In this document: in pieces, positions 47,413-61,246 of the stretch
How the letters are laid out: every line of letters begins with the position of its first letter
Position numbering within the stretch: position 1 is the stretch's first letter
NCBI GenBank assembly: GCA_025093555.1
Contig: JAIWNF010000027.1
Span: forward strand, 558,001 to 622,000
DNA: 64,000 nt
Reading direction: 5' to 3'
Source of the DNA: Circinella umbellata
Taxonomy: Eukaryota > Mucoromycota > Mucoromycetes > Mucorales > Lichtheimiaceae
The notes under the pieces: model-generated
What the model was told of the DNA's origin: nothing
The model's database searches: none
The model's input: the letters and a program-made list of their open reading frames with translations, nothing else
Program-made: the position numbers and the translations under genes

Positions 47413-50400
47413 TTATTTGATGCGCAAGACGGCACGTACATCTACCAAGAATACGAATAAGGCCTCTTTAAATCCAGCAACATTACGACTAGGTGGAAGA
47501 ACACCTCGTAATTCTCTAGGAGTTGTTGAATCCAATTTTTCAAATGCATGAAGTAATCGTGGTTGGATTTCGTTGGCTTGCTGGGATATGATTTGATTGA
47601 CTACACTATAATAATCCTCCTATATATATACCATCAAATCAGTAACTAACCCTTTTTGTTTTTCTTAAAATATCATGGCTTTCACCCCCCCTTCAAACCG
47701 AAACGGGTAAAACCCTCCCTTTCTTACCCTTTCTGCACAAATCAATGACAATAAAGCTTCTGCAGCTCCATCCACAACTGAAGAATCAAGATTTTCAAAT
47801 AAAAGTAACTTGATCACTTGTTCCAAAAACTTGCGAAGTGCAGGTTTTACAAAGTCTACATTATCTATGAGTAAATAACAAATGTTAAAAAAATGATACT
47901 GTATGATATAAACATCAGTTGAGGATGTATATGTAGTTATAGGTACATACTGTTAGCAAGCATTTGATTATGAGCCCAAAGCGCCAAAGGAGCTACCGCT
48001 TGTAATGCAAGTATGTTCACATCTGCAATGTCATGTCCTACACCAAATTCTAAACTAGCCATTAAATTATTAAATAGTTCTTGAGGTAAAGCAGCTAATT
48101 TATCAGGGAAGAATTCTATAAGGTTTGAAATAAGCCTGATATATTGTTGACATAAAGCTGGGATCTAATAATTAAAAGATAGATAAATAAATATATGCTA
48201 AATACATCCTCATTACATAACAACAATCATTGAAGACATTTTTTTTTTACCTTGAGCATTTCAAGATCAATCATAGGGATAATCACATTCACACCAAAAA
48301 GAACCACATCGGCTACATCAGCATTACCAGGAGCAACAGGTGTAGCATTTTCTGTGCGATCTAGTAATAAATAAATTATGAGTTTGACAAGTGAATATTA
48401 CATCCTAAAAATTATCATATCTATCAGGGTAACAATACTTACTGAAGTCTTCAAATTCAGAAGCCATAATGTTTGTTAAAAGAGATAGCGCAGTAGCAAT
48501 ATCAGGGTATGGACGATCAGCTTCTTCTTCTTGTGTATGAATTCGTTTCTTTCCACTATTACTTGTACCGTAACTCTTAATAATCTCAACTACAATTTGG
48601 AAAAGAAGTTGTTTTTGACTAGATTCCAGCAAGCCGAAATCCTAATAGTTTTTATATACAATGTAGTTATATACAAATATTTATCGTCTAGGTTAGTAAA
48701 AGTAAATTTCACTAGCAAACAATATGTGATCATTTGCGTCACCATTTCTCATTCATTTAATCATTCATTAGTGATAAACTTTACCAAACGACCAGCCAAA
48801 TCTGCGAAAAATTGGAGGAGTAATAATTGAACTTCTGGTACACTTTTATACATGTTCATCAATTGATGCATGCTTTCGAAAAAGCGAGAGCAGAAGTTAA
48901 AGATACTTTGGGTATTATTATATTGACTTGCCAGTGCCAAACCATCGAACATTTCTAAGGCGTTCATTACATCATTCATCATATCACCTCGTTGAAAATT
49001 CTGAACAAATTCTGTATTATGTAAGACGGACCCAAGTCGTTTCTATGCATGTATAAAAGATATTTTTATTAGGCACACTTATATATATACATGTACTAAT
49101 GTTTTTTTTTCTTTACCTCGATCATGCTGTAAATAAGACCAAGATACTGATCACGGACTTGTGGGTCACTAGCACCGCTCGATATCGTTGTAATAGTTTG
49201 AATTAAAGAATTATGTACATTTTCAGGAAGCTGTTCCAAATTAGCAGTGACAAATTGAACAAGATCAGGAAATTTATCTACGAAAGAAAAAAAAAATGAA
49301 TTTATTAATATTGAAATTAAGATAAATATCCAAATGATAATAATAAAATACATACTTGATTGTAAAAATCCTGTTTTCAAATTTGTGGAAATGCCACAAG
49401 AGTGAAGCCAGCGAATGATCTAATACCATACAAGAGGAAGAGAGGTAAATTGGTTCATACAATCGAATCATATAAATAGAGATAATACAAGATATATAGT
49501 TTGTGGAAAACATATTACCTGTACAAGAACATCAGGATCTGCACTCCATAAAACAAAATTAGCTTTAATTTGATCAATAAAGAAATCAACAATTTCGAGT
49601 CCATGACCGTCGGAAGGCCCAGGTCTACCAAAGACTCGAGCAATGGTAGGACTCATATAACCATATTCATTCTCATCCACTAGTACATATGATTTACTCC
49701 AACGTTCCATAAACCAAACCAATGTTTCAGCCACTTGAGGACTACAATTTGAAGCCTAAATAATAATAAATCCATGAAATATATCATTTGTTAATATCTA
49801 CAAAAAGCGTCTATCATTGTTGCTATGCAACTATTTTTTTTTTTTTTTTACCTCGACCGTATTTGCACCAAAGCTTGATAAGAAACGGAAAATTTCCAGG
49901 ATTAATTTAGAGAGGTTGGTTACTTGATCATCATCAAATCCCTAAACAATAATGATTATAATTATGGAGTAAATATATTATGGATTGTTTGATCCAATTT
50001 CAGTCAGCTCTTTATTTTTATTTTTGTTACCTGAGAGCCTGATAAATGCATTAAAGAATCAGGTATCATTGGTTGTTCACCAGTACCAGGATCAGCTAAT
50101 ACATGAGCACTGATAAGAATTAACCAATGTAAATGTTCCTGTATATGATACAGTTGATTATCTAGAAAGATTAAGTATAGAAAAGTTGAGGGTGTTGTTT
50201 CAGTCATGATATAGTCCTGTGGGTATAAAAAAAAATAAGATTACTTTGATATATATATATATATATACCTTCATTGTCAATGCCAGACATGGTGAAATAC
50301 TGTTTCAATACTTGAAACCGACTTTCCATCAACTGGTGTATATTTGAAAGACTTTTCGCAGGATCAAGTCGTCCAAGCGTTCCAATATATGTAAGTTGAT

Positions 50401-52799
50401 CGGCAAAGGTATCCTAAATATATGTAAATAATAAAAAATAAGTCGTCCAGTCCATGAACACAAGTAAATGTATACTTCTAGATAATAATAGCTATATCAT
50501 TATAGAAATAGAAACAGTAATAATCACCCAATCTTTAAATCCACTGCTAACATCTTCATCCTCTTCATCATCCAAAACCGTCTGTTGTGACTGTAATAAT
50601 TTGGATTCAATATAAGTAGCCACAATCCCTGTACAACCATTTTTAACATATCGAACTAATCCTTCAGCATCTGAAGCCGATAATCCTGCCTTTGGATCAT
50701 TGATATTACGACCATCCGAAGGTTGTGCCACTTCGGCCAATCTAACCCAGGTCTCTAAACATTCATCACTTGCTTCACTAATCCATCCTTCATCAATGTC
50801 TTGTGTTGCTGTTCCCTGTAAACAGACGACGGTAATTTCACCAAAATCATCCATAAATTTATAAAATTCAGGAATGGTCCATAAAGTGCTTAATGATAAA
50901 CTTTCACAAATACGACGAACAATTTGTATTGTGCCAAGTAAATGAGGACCATTCTCGGAATAAGCAGCTGGATCATTACCAAGTTTTCGAAGTCTACAAT
51001 ACAAAATAGATATAGGGCGTGATAACCATTATAACTTTTAGTTTAGTTCAGTTATGTTATGTAAATTTATTTTATACCTTTTCTAGCTCTATTTCAATTT
51101 AATCTTGTTGTTAACTGTTACTTACTCGCCCATCATTTGTGCTGTACCATGGATAAAAGTGGCAGCATATTGTTTGGCTCGGTTAACATCATTATCAAAA
51201 AATTCTTCATTAAAACCAGCCATTTGAATAAGACACTGCCGACATCGATGACTTAAAACATCATCTGTTTGAACAAGTGAATAAGTCTAATATATATATA
51301 CATTAGTTCTTCATCCTTCTTTCTTTTCATTATTTGTTGCTTAGTAATATACATTTTTTTTATTCTTTTTTTTTCATATCCTAAAAAACACTTACAGTAA
51401 ACAATAACCAGATCACATCTGTATTTGCAACAAGCGGTTGCCAATGTTTTGGAAAAATAGTATAAGTCTTTTTAACAGTGCCAGGGCCATCTTCTTTATC
51501 GAAATCATCATTATCATCCGATGACTTCTTTGCAAAGGTACCTGGTAATACAGTACCGGATTGAGTTGATTCAAATTGCCATTGTAATACTTTTTCCACT
51601 AATGTAACCAGTTCTGTCAAAAGAGGTGGTGGGTTTTGTGGTGGTGGTGGTTGCTGTTGAAGTTGAGTAATAAGTGCATGTAATCGTGTAACTGACTTTT
51701 GAAAAATTCCATGAAGTATATGAGTCTAAATATACGTCAAAAAAAAAAGATTATAGACAAGTCAATAACAAAATAGTAATAAAAATGGTTGTTTTGTATT
51801 GTTTGTTTATTTTACCTCAAAAAATAATTTTGCTTTATGATGAAACTCCCAGCTTAATCCAACAGTTGAAGAACGAGTTGTTGAAAATTGATCTACAAGA
51901 GCATTAGCTAATGCAACACCAATTACCTTTAAAATAAATAAAAGTTTAAATAAATAATCAATCATTAATACTCATATCATTAGTATTTAACAAATATGAC
52001 TTACTGATCCGTGATCTTCCATAGCATATAATTGTTCCAATGATACATAAATAGCTTCACGATCCGCATCAGAAATATCAAATAATGTTCGCTTGGTAAT
52101 AAGAGCAACATTACATAATAATTGCTCTCTGACATATTTCATCAAGCTAACGTGATATAAAAAAAGTATGTAAACATTTATATTTGAATATGTATCTATT
52201 ATATCAATGAAATCATCCATGTAATTAACTTACTCTACTCTTTTTAAGCAGTATTCAATCATATAATTCTTTAGCTGGATCAAATCAGCTTGAGTATAAA
52301 GTGTATAGTCACGCATAGACACTTCACCAATAGCTAACGCTACTTGAAATCGTGCCATAGGACTTTGTGCGTTATCTAATATACAATATATTTTTTTTAG
52401 ATCAGATCGATCAGATTTTTTTGAACATTACATGACCACTTGTCACCATTACTACTATAAAAAAGATTTTTTTTTATTGCTGTATAATTAAAATGAATTC
52501 TCCATTCACAAAGAGCAAAACATTACCTAAAATATATCTGCATACTGGTAAAACTTTAGGAATTTGTCGAAACGATGATAAGATTTGTTCAGCAGCAGCT
52601 CGCGTCGAAGGTACCTAAACCCCCCCAGATCGCATTTACATTTTTTTCTATAAGTTTTGGTCATTTTTAAACCTTTTCCCGTCCCCCCCCCCATTTTAAT
52701 TGAATAAAAAGTTCCATGTGCGTTTTTTTTTTATATAATTACTTGAAAATCAGCACACGCTTCTTCAAATTGAGCGCAAATAGTTTCAGCTTCACTCAT
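47413..52799 (-). CDS. XPO4: Exportin-4 (importin-beta family nuclear transport receptor)
   Basis: About twenty short exons, running from MSEAETICAQFEEACADFQ (exon 1, 52799-52743) to RAVLRIK-stop at 47413, for roughly 1,100 residues of helical HEAT-type repeats. Matches to animal XPO4 include AAAEQILSSFRQ (family AENIFLSFRK), LMKYVREQLLCNVALITKR (family KYVREQILLAVAVIVKR), VGLSWEFHHKAKLFFE (family IGLSMEFH) and LVEKVLQWQFE. Further segments are ETLVWFMERWSKSYVL and YGYMSPTIARVFG. Exportin-4 carries eIF5A and some transcription factors across the nuclear pore with RanGTP (animal data). Introns are typically 50-130 nt with GT..TAG ends. Individual exon ends in the middle were followed by protein continuity only, so some may shift by a few codons. 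Confidence 0.85.
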
Positions 52800-55374
52800 A
52801 GTGTTTTTTTTTTGAAAATGGTGTGTGAGTTTCCAAAAAAAGTAAAAAGAGAAGCGCAGGAAGAAGAAAAATTATTTTTTTTTCTTTTTTGCATTATTAC
52901 CCAGCATATAGGTGTTGCCCTGAAAATCATTGTGCGGCGCACATTTCGTGTACTTGTATAAAAAAAAGTAGCAATTATCTATTGTTGTTTGATTATTGAT
53001 GAATAAAAAAAGTGGTATGTAGCTTATTTCTAATACCTTATTATTAATCAGTACACATCAATAAAACACTATTACTTGCAAAATTCCGGGCTTTTGTACA
53101 TGTTATTATTAAAAGAATGTTTAATAATTTCATGCAAAACCTTAGGAATCTATTGAGCTACCTATAATTTTTTCTTCTTCTGCTGCTGCCGCTGCTACAA
53201 CTGCTGCTCTTTCTCGGTGTATTATAACTTTATGTCGTCAAGAAGATATATACATATAATAATACTTTAAATGAAGAAGCCTGGATATGGAGGGGAAAGT
53301 TTGAAATGAATTAATAAATTAATGAGACATGTGACCGATAATTTTATTACTATGTACTGAAAGTTTATTAGTACGTAGTAAAATGATAATCAGTATCCTA
53401 CTGAACAAACTGCAGTTTTCTAGAATATTCTTTAATTTAATTGATTTCTACTTTGTTTGACTTTAAGCATATTTTCTTGTCCCAATAATAGCAGCACTTA
53501 TTAGTCGATCTGTTCTGCTTCTTTAAGACCATAAATACATATCTATGTGACTTATTAAATTCTACCTAATACCCACATCTTACTTGTTATTGAACATTTA
53601 CATAGATGAGGAGACGTATCTTTAGTTAATTTCTATGCCAACAAGTGATATTTTATAAATCATTGCAAAAAGATTACTTGTAATAGGGTTATTATTTGAT
53701 AAGTCTGTAAGTCTTTTTGTATAATAGAAAGTAAGATTTATTTATAGTACAACGTAGCTATTTATAAAGATAGGAAATTCCCATGATGATGAAAATGGTC
53801 TATCTTTAATATCTTTTTATTTGTTTAGTTTTACATACATATCTTTACTTTCAGCTAAAAAATGAGTATAACGATTTTGAAATTAACGCATTATATAGGC
53901 GTATAATTTCAGATGATGGGTGATGCTATAGGATTTGCTCCGTATTCAGAAAAACATGGAAGATGACAATAATACGTACTTAAATACACGTTGCGATTGT
54001 TGCTCGATGCTAGTGATAGTCATACAGCTTTCTTATAGTTGTTGCATGTACATACGGTAATTGAGGCTCTTCATACGTAGCATCGATATTATTAAACTAC
54101 TGTATACTGAGCGGCGCAAGGTAGGGATGGTCATTTGAAAACTTGTTTTTCATCTTCATCTTTTTTTTTCTTTTTTTTTTCTCGTCTTCTTTAAAAATCA
54201 TTCATGTTATGAAATGAATTTCATATGCAAACGAACTATGCTAGCCTGATGGTCGGTACGTACGTACTTTGATGTTTTAAAATTGTTTTCGGTCGACTGC
54301 ACGAGTACTTAAGAACAAGATGACTTTTATGCTGCTCCTCTAATGATACGTACCGTATAGTATATGATCTGATGAATGTTTTTTAATAGAAAAATGTAAA
54401 GTTTCTTGTATATTTTTAATTGAGAACTTTCAGCTTCCCATTATATGGCATTACGAGAAAGAAAAAGTCCCACATAATAGAGAGGTTACTGCATAGTAAA
54501 CTGATATTAATTATATTAGACTCAGAAATAAAAAAACAGGTGCCATATATATCTATCCTGCAATCTTATTGTGTAAAATACTCATACTCGAGAAAAAAAA
54601 ATACCAGAGGTGAAATACTTTATTTATCTTCTTCACAAATTTAATATACATAAATATATAGCTAGGCTATTGAAGGTCGCTTTACTGAAAAGAAAGTGCT
54701 ACTGGTTAAAGTTGTAAGAAAAATTCGAGTATATGGTTATTTCACGTTTATCCCAATCTTACGTGTAGAATTAAATAGTGATAGCATTTGTTGCCATAGG
54801 ATATGCTGTTTTTATATAACGGAACGAGTTTGGTAGTTTATCATAGCAACAGTCTACTCTTCTCTTTTACGTTTCCAGCGGCACACAAAGTCTTTTTATT
54901 ATCTATTAAAGAATCTCCTAATAAGCACCAAAAAAAAAGAGGTTTCAATGTCAAATAACAAAACTCAAAAAGCATTACCAAAAAAAAGAGTAATACATAT
55001 ATTTAAAATTGTTTTCAATAAGATCAATAAGAATAAAGAAACTAAGGTATATTGATGTGCATATATATTCCATTCGCTAAGCCACTGCCATCGTATCTAC
55101 ATGGAAAATGAGTATGTATTTTTGTGGGTGGGTGTATATGAAGAAAGGTGGCCGACCCGCAACTTTCATGGTTTCAACTACCGCGCTTTTTTTTTTTTGC
55201 AAAAAAGCTCAAAGCTGAGAGGAAAACTTCCAAGTGGCGAAAGTTGCGTGTGTTTGTTCTTTGGACCGTCAAAACTCATCTTTATATATTACACACACCT
55301 CTCCCCCCCTTCATCGATCCCTTTTGTTATTTTCATCAATTCCCTAAAAAAGGAATTAAATAAATATAGCAATC
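52800..55374. other. Divergent intergenic region, no gene seen
   Basis: 2.6 kb between exportin-4 and SmB start codons. It has TACGTA/GTACGTAC clusters (for example 54257-54266) and an A/C-rich block near 55150-55320 that is open in two frames but has no recognisable product; likely SmB promoter and leader. Confidence 0.55.
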
Positions 55375-56766
55375 ATGGTACGTTTCTTAATAATACTGAT
55401 TTAATTTAAAGGATGAAAAGAAAGACAGTTTTTTTTTTACAAATCAAAGTAAAAAAAAAATATTCAATTCTGGAAGAATAAAAAAAAGACGCGCGATCAC
55501 TATTGATTTCGTATTTTTTTTTCTTTGTTTTTTTCGGACGTCTACTATATTACTTTATCTTATCATTTATTTATTTTACAATGAAGAAAAAAAAAACTAA
55601 GTCATTATAATACTAACTTGTATATATTCATATTTATAGTCGAAAAGTTCAAAGATGACGAATATTATAAATTACCGTCTGCGTATTACGCTTTCGGATT
55701 CGCGTACGTTGACGGGTCAGATGCTCGCGTTTGACAAGCATATGAATCTAGTACTTGCTGATTGTGAAGAATTTCGCAAGATCAAACAAAAGAATAAGAA
55801 AAAGAATGATAAAGACGAAGACGAATTGGAACAAAAACGAACACTTGGTTTGGTTATTTTGAGAGGTGAAACAATCGTTAGTATGAGTATTGATGGACCA
55901 CCTCCTCCAACTGCAAACGAATCAAGAACACGAGGTCCTGCAATGCAAATGGGTCCAGGCATGGGCAGAGTAAGTTTAAAATCATTAAATAGAAAGGGAA
56001 ACATATTAATAAGTATAGCTGCTTTATTTATATGTAAGGAAGTGTGTGATATTTATTGGCTTTATACTTATTTTTTTATTATTATTGCTGTTTGAATAGC
56101 CTGCCGGTCGTGGTATGCCAGCCGCTCCTCCACCACCAGGTGGACCTATGGTTGGATTATCAGGCCCAGTACGAGGCGTTGGCGGTCCATCACCACAGGT
56201 AATAAAAACTATATATAGTAAATTGGGTAAATGGAAGAATGATTCAAAACACCAATACTTAATTTATTTATTTTCTGTCATAATAGATGATGCAACCAAG
56301 ACCTGGTATTCAAGCACCACCTGTTCCTTATGGTCGTCCTCCAATGGGACCACCTGGTCAAGGTGTAAGTTTACTTGATAATAATAAATAATAATGAACT
56401 TGGATGGGAAGAGAGTAGAGAGAAAATTTACCAATGATAGTATTTTTTTTCTTAACTGACATCATCTTATATATCTTTTATTAGCCACCTGGTTTCCGTC
56501 CTCCACCCGGTATGCCTCCCCAGAACTTCCGTCCCCCACCACCAGGTTTCAGACCTCCTCCACCTGGTGCTCCAGGAACTCCTCCTCCAGGTTTCCGTCC
56601 TGGCATGGTAAGTCAAATATATTATCATTTCTTTCATGAACCGTACAGACAAAAAAAAAGACATTTGTATTAATTAAAAATTTTTGTTTATTATTATTAG
56701 CCTCCACCAGGTTATCCTCCACAGGGTGGACCTCCTGGATATGGTAGACCTCCCCCACAACAATAA
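55375..56766 (+). CDS. SMB1: Spliceosomal Sm protein B (SmB/B')
   Basis: Six exons (55375-55377, 55640-55969, 56100-56198, 56287-56364, 56485-56607, 56701-56766) give 232 residues, close to human SmB/B'. The first exon is only the ATG, followed at once by GTACGT. Splicing gives [19 protein letters not shown], the expected SmB start. Sm1 motif: [20 protein letters not shown] charged insert ([19 protein letters not shown]) precedes Sm2: [16 protein letters not shown]. The rest is a Pro/Gly tail with MGPGMGR and many PPPGF/PPPG repeats, which bind proline-recognising splicing factors. SmB is in the heptameric ring of U1, U2, U4 and U5 snRNPs. Starting at the internal MTN would lose the conserved SKSSK. 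Confidence 0.95.
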
Positions 56767-58630
56767 TAAATAAAAAAAAAGGAAATTCTTCTCCAACCCA
56801 ATTTATCACCACCACTTACCAACCAATACGACCAACAACAACAATAAAAAAAAAAGAAGGGCTATATTCAATATATCTATATATCTATATACAATATATA
56901 AATATATAAAGATGTGGAAAAGCTTTATATTATAAACAACACTAAAATTCGTCTTACATATAACGCAACATACATATAACACACTCACTCGCTCACACTT
57001 TACACATTTTGCTACGAATTCTTTTTATTTTTTTCTTTCTTTATATTTTCTCTTTCTTTCTCACAACGTATTTTATTGCAACAATAACATCAACGACCAA
57101 AAAAAAAAAGTTTGTTCGATTGGAAATTGGAAAATAATAAACTTTTTTTTTTCTTTTCGAGATTTGTAACACACGACACATATTATTCTTTAATATTACT
57201 ATGTAATGTAATGTATGTATGGTTTGGAAAGAATAGAGTAGAGAAGGGTAGGGATGGGTTTGACTTTATTAAAGAAGAGTACATATTAGTATGTGTCATT
57301 TATTATTTATATATATTCAGTTGAAATATATATCTATATACTGTAATTACAGATCAAGAATAATGAAGTGTATCATATACTTATACATGTGAACAGTTCA
57401 AAAAGGGGTGTCTATACACTATCATCCTAACGAGGTATGGATATAGGGTTGGAAAGTTAGAGGTGTCATAAAATTACTAACAAAGTACTGTGAGGATATC
57501 CCAAAGTTTACTACTATTATTAAGAAGAATCAAAAATAGGAGCTACAAAACTATCTGTTAATTACGAATTATCTTTTTGATAGCTAATTATTACCTATAC
57601 AGAATGAACTGTAGTAAAGATATTGTTAATATCCTTATAATAATTCGATATATTATGTGACAATCTGTTGAAGATTATTGTGGATGGATTGGAAAATTAT
57701 TCATATTAGACCATGTGAAGTATTATATGATAGGGTCATATTACAACTGTCAATAACAATCAAATGAAATACAATACCCATTCATAGTACATTTATATAT
57801 ATATGTTTTAGAATTCACTACACAGCATCTTTGATCATACATATCTTTTGTTTTTAAACTTCACCTCATATACAAGAAAAATAAAAATAAACAGCAATAT
57901 CTCGATAACTGCTGCTGTTTGTTGGGTGTCATATGAAGCAGGATCCATCTTATTAGGGCTGCAAGGATATATTTGAATTAAAGCTATACATAATCTCGTT
58001 ATATTAACTTATATTTTCAGATAAGGAAGTTTTCTAAGATATACATTCCATCAGCACAAAATATATTTGTACAGCAACTATGCCCATTTGGTCTTCAGAA
58101 GGATAAAACATTTACGACAATACTCAAGATTGAACATTATTAAAAATAGACACGAACGAGTGTTTTTTTGTTAATCACATTCAAAAAAAAAAAAAAGGAT
58201 TTACTAATACGTTATAGTATTAGAGCCCAGTAAGTAAAATTAGATATAATATAAACAAGTCGAAGAGTTTAATCCACATTTAAGTATCAAAAAAAAGATA
58301 TATAATGACAGCTAAAAACCTTTTATACTCGTAACAGTGATATCAATATATGAAGGATTATATATATATTATATGTTTGAGTAAAAAAAAACTTTCGAAC
58401 TTCCGTTGTTGTCTTCGTGTTGCTGTTATTACTGTATGCATGTATTTGTCGTAATCAATCTGTTATCCAATCTAAGTATAAATTCTGAATTGTTTCGATC
58501 TGTTATATATAAGTAGAATCCCAAAAGTCATAATAGAACACAAATAAACAAGAAAAATGACAGCTTGGTACGAAACATCCACTATTTTTTATTAATGCAA
58601 AAGAGGGAAAAAAATAAAGACGAGATGTGT
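56767..58630. other. Intergenic between convergent SmB and uL5 genes
   Basis: 1.86 kb AT-rich 3' flanks. No gene seen. Confidence 0.6.
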
Positions 58631-59544
58631 TTATTTGTTTTGGACAAGACCATCGAACTAATAACAGTAATAAAAAGTAAATTAAATTGTTCGTATACTA
58701 TATTCATTTTCCATTAATCCTTTCTATCCTCTCACTTTCTACAACCGCACACACATCTAGCAAATAAATAAATTAATAATACATACACGAGACTTGAACC
58801 ATTCAACGGTTTCTTCCTTCTTGATACGGTGACCGGTACCAACTCTGCTCTTGGTGTGCTTTCTACGGGCAATTCTGTTACCAGGGCGACCCATGACAAC
58901 GTAGTAATCCATACCATAAATACCAATGGAAGGATCATACTTGATACCAAGATCAATATGTTCGTCAATACCGAAACCAAAGTTACCAGTGGCAGAGAAG
59001 TTACGTTGGCGAAGTTCGTATTCCTTGACCTTCAAACCACGTTCCAAGATTTCTTCAGCCTTGGGACCGCGGACAGTAACGTGAACGGAAATCTTTTCGT
59101 TACGACGAATGCTGAAAGTACGGACGGTATAACGAGCCTTGGAGTAGACGGGAGTTTGACCAGTCAATTGTTCCAATACCTTAGCGGCACGGGTCAAACG
59201 ATCACCTGATTCACCAACACAGATGTTGAGAACGAGCTTCTCAATGTGAAGGGATTTCATGGGGTTCGTCTTGGTGGTCTGTTCAGTGGCCTGTTGTAAT
59301 TATATGCATATACATATTTATATAATTATTAATTATTAATATTAATAATAGAATTGAAAAGAAATGAAATGTTAAAATAATTAATTAATTAATAATATGT
59401 AATATTTTCTATCCAATAAATCCATCCCGATTAAAACAAAAAAATGATGAATCCATCCATCCGTCATTTTCTATTCATTCATCCATCTAATTTTCCATCT
59501 ATCTATTCAATCCATCCCGTTTATATTTCGCTTTTATGTACCAT
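58631..59544 (-). CDS. RPL11: 60S ribosomal protein uL5 (L11)
   Basis: Three exons (59544-59542, 59290-58787, 58657-58631) give 177 residues; yeast L11 has 174. Exon 1 is only the ATG followed by GTACAT. The 251-nt intron ends ACAACAG and splicing gives [20 protein letters not shown], the normal N-terminus. The core is nearly invariant: [58 protein letters not shown] and [18 protein letters not shown]. The third exon adds FDGLVQNK after WFKSR. uL5 contacts 5S rRNA and the P-site tRNA elbow and forms the 5S RNP with uL18. Codon bias is as strong as in the uL2 gene. Confidence 0.97.
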
Positions 59545-59973
59545 GCTGTCGTGAAAGGGGACCCGAAGGACTATTACAACAAAGGGAAAAGGGAGGACTT
59601 CTTGATCATTCCACCCAAATCGTATTAGTTCCACCAGGTTCGTGCCCCAGGCGATCCAAACCCACCTCGAATTCGACAGGCTGCATATCTAACTCCGATC
59701 ACCATCACATTTTAAAATTATGCAGAAATATTATGTAAAAAATACCATTTGCTTTTGTAAACATTTACTTATTGTTTATACAATATTTAAACTTGATTTC
59801 ATTATTCAATAATTTATTATAAACTTAAAAAAAAGTAGTAATAATAAAGCTTATATTAATAAAAAGGAAAATATTATAGGATATACTATGTTTTTTATTT
59901 GTTAGGTGTTAGTTTTTACGTGATACGTAGTAACAAAATGATAATTTAGGTTAATTGATTCTAAATTCTGATA
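59545..59973. promoter_or_regulatory. uL5 upstream region with a GC-richer block
   Basis: 59555-59700 is clearly richer in G and C than the surrounding DNA and lies directly upstream of the uL5 start codon. It is probably leader and promoter. Two overlapping minus-strand frames are open across part of it, but neither shows a known product. Confidence 0.45.
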
Positions 59974-61246
59974 AAGGGAATGACTACCGGCGCGCCAATT
60001 CTAAGCTGGTATGGTAATGACATGGCGTGTCCCTCGTCTACCCTGTTTTTTTTTCTTATTTAAAATATTCACAATCTCAATAGTAATTATTAGCAATATA
60101 TTTAACCTGTCGTGTCAACTGAATATATAGCTACTTTCTATTTCTACCGATAAAATATACTCAAAAACCGCTCAAAAAAATTACAAAGGAACGACCATAT
60201 AGAGAAATCATATTGTACGTAGCTGTACAAGAAAATCAACTACAAAGGAGCGAATCTGTACGGCATAGATCAAAAAGTGGTACTAAATGCGGGCATAGTT
60301 ATATAGATACGCAATAATATGTCATACTGTAATTATAAGAAATTAGAATGGGTGGGGTTAGAAGAGAGCAGCCGAAATAAGATTTTTATCAGATAAAGAA
60401 GTGATTCGTTATAATACATATTACTAAGTAAGAAGGTTCTATTTATAAATAAGGAAGAAGAAAGAAAGTAGGCTACGTATTATATATATAGTAGAACGGA
60501 AAAAAAAGTGACATAAATACGTATAGCACAAAATGATAAAAAAGAAACTCAAATTAACACATTAAATATGCTCTTTTAAGAGTCATAACCTTCGTCTTGT
60601 AGCTTATAGTAAACTCCAGAGCCAAGATTTCAATTCTTAGACAAGACTTCTATTACATCATCATATAAAATATTGGTGTAAACTTGTTGAATGAGTCGAG
60701 CACAAACATAAGAACACTTTGTACGAAAGATAGCGGCATTTTCGTCAAATGTGATTTTCTTTGTTACGTAAAATGAACTTATGTTGAAAAATCCTGCTGG
60801 TCCATGGATTCCCTAATAGCAAGTTTATATTGATATATACAGGACCTCTTATTAGTATATAATGTAGAATATTTCAATTACATAATTATTGTAAAATATC
60901 ATTACTGAAACCTCCTAAAATAAAAAATAAAAATTGGATACGTTTGATCTTTTACTTTAGAAATGAGTCCTTAATTTAATTTGACCGATTGGATATATTA
61001 AATTAGGAAAAATTTAGTATATACAGTATTTCTTTAATACGTAGGTTTTCAAATGGCTTGATATTTTTATTCATCATTCTATTATTTAAAGTAGAAGCCC
61101 CAGTTTAAATAAGACATGTTTCGTATAGCAAACTTGAACAAGTAGAGCATAGCTTAAATAAAACAGGTAAAGAGCGCGTCAAATATTAAATACAGACGAA
61201 GGTTGTGCCATTTTACTAAAGTGCCGGCTCCCGTAGTCATTCCCTT
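59974..61246. mobile_element. TIR-bounded DNA transposon-like element
   Basis: The left end begins AAGGGAATGACTACCGGC (59974) and the reverse complement of the right end begins AAGGGAATGACTACGGGAGC (61246). Similarity extends inward through AATG(A/G)CA and TCGTCT to about 60 bp. A direct GATA flanks both sides (59970-59973 and 61247-61250), a likely 4-bp target duplication. Inside, on the minus strand, 60812-60630 is an open 60-codon stretch after a TAG acceptor. A complete transposase is not visible in 1.27 kb, so this is probably a non-autonomous or decayed element. The superfamily is not assigned. Confidence 0.65.
60630..60812 (-). pseudogene. Coding-like fragment inside the TIR element
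   Basis: 60 codons and a stop: it opens GIHGPAGFFNISSFYVTKKI, continues DENAAIFRTKCSYVC and ends NILYDDVIEVLSKN. Composition and lack of internal stops look like an exon, and a TAG acceptor precedes it, but no start exon was found upstream. Possibly the remnant of a transposon protein. Unrecognised. Confidence 0.4.
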
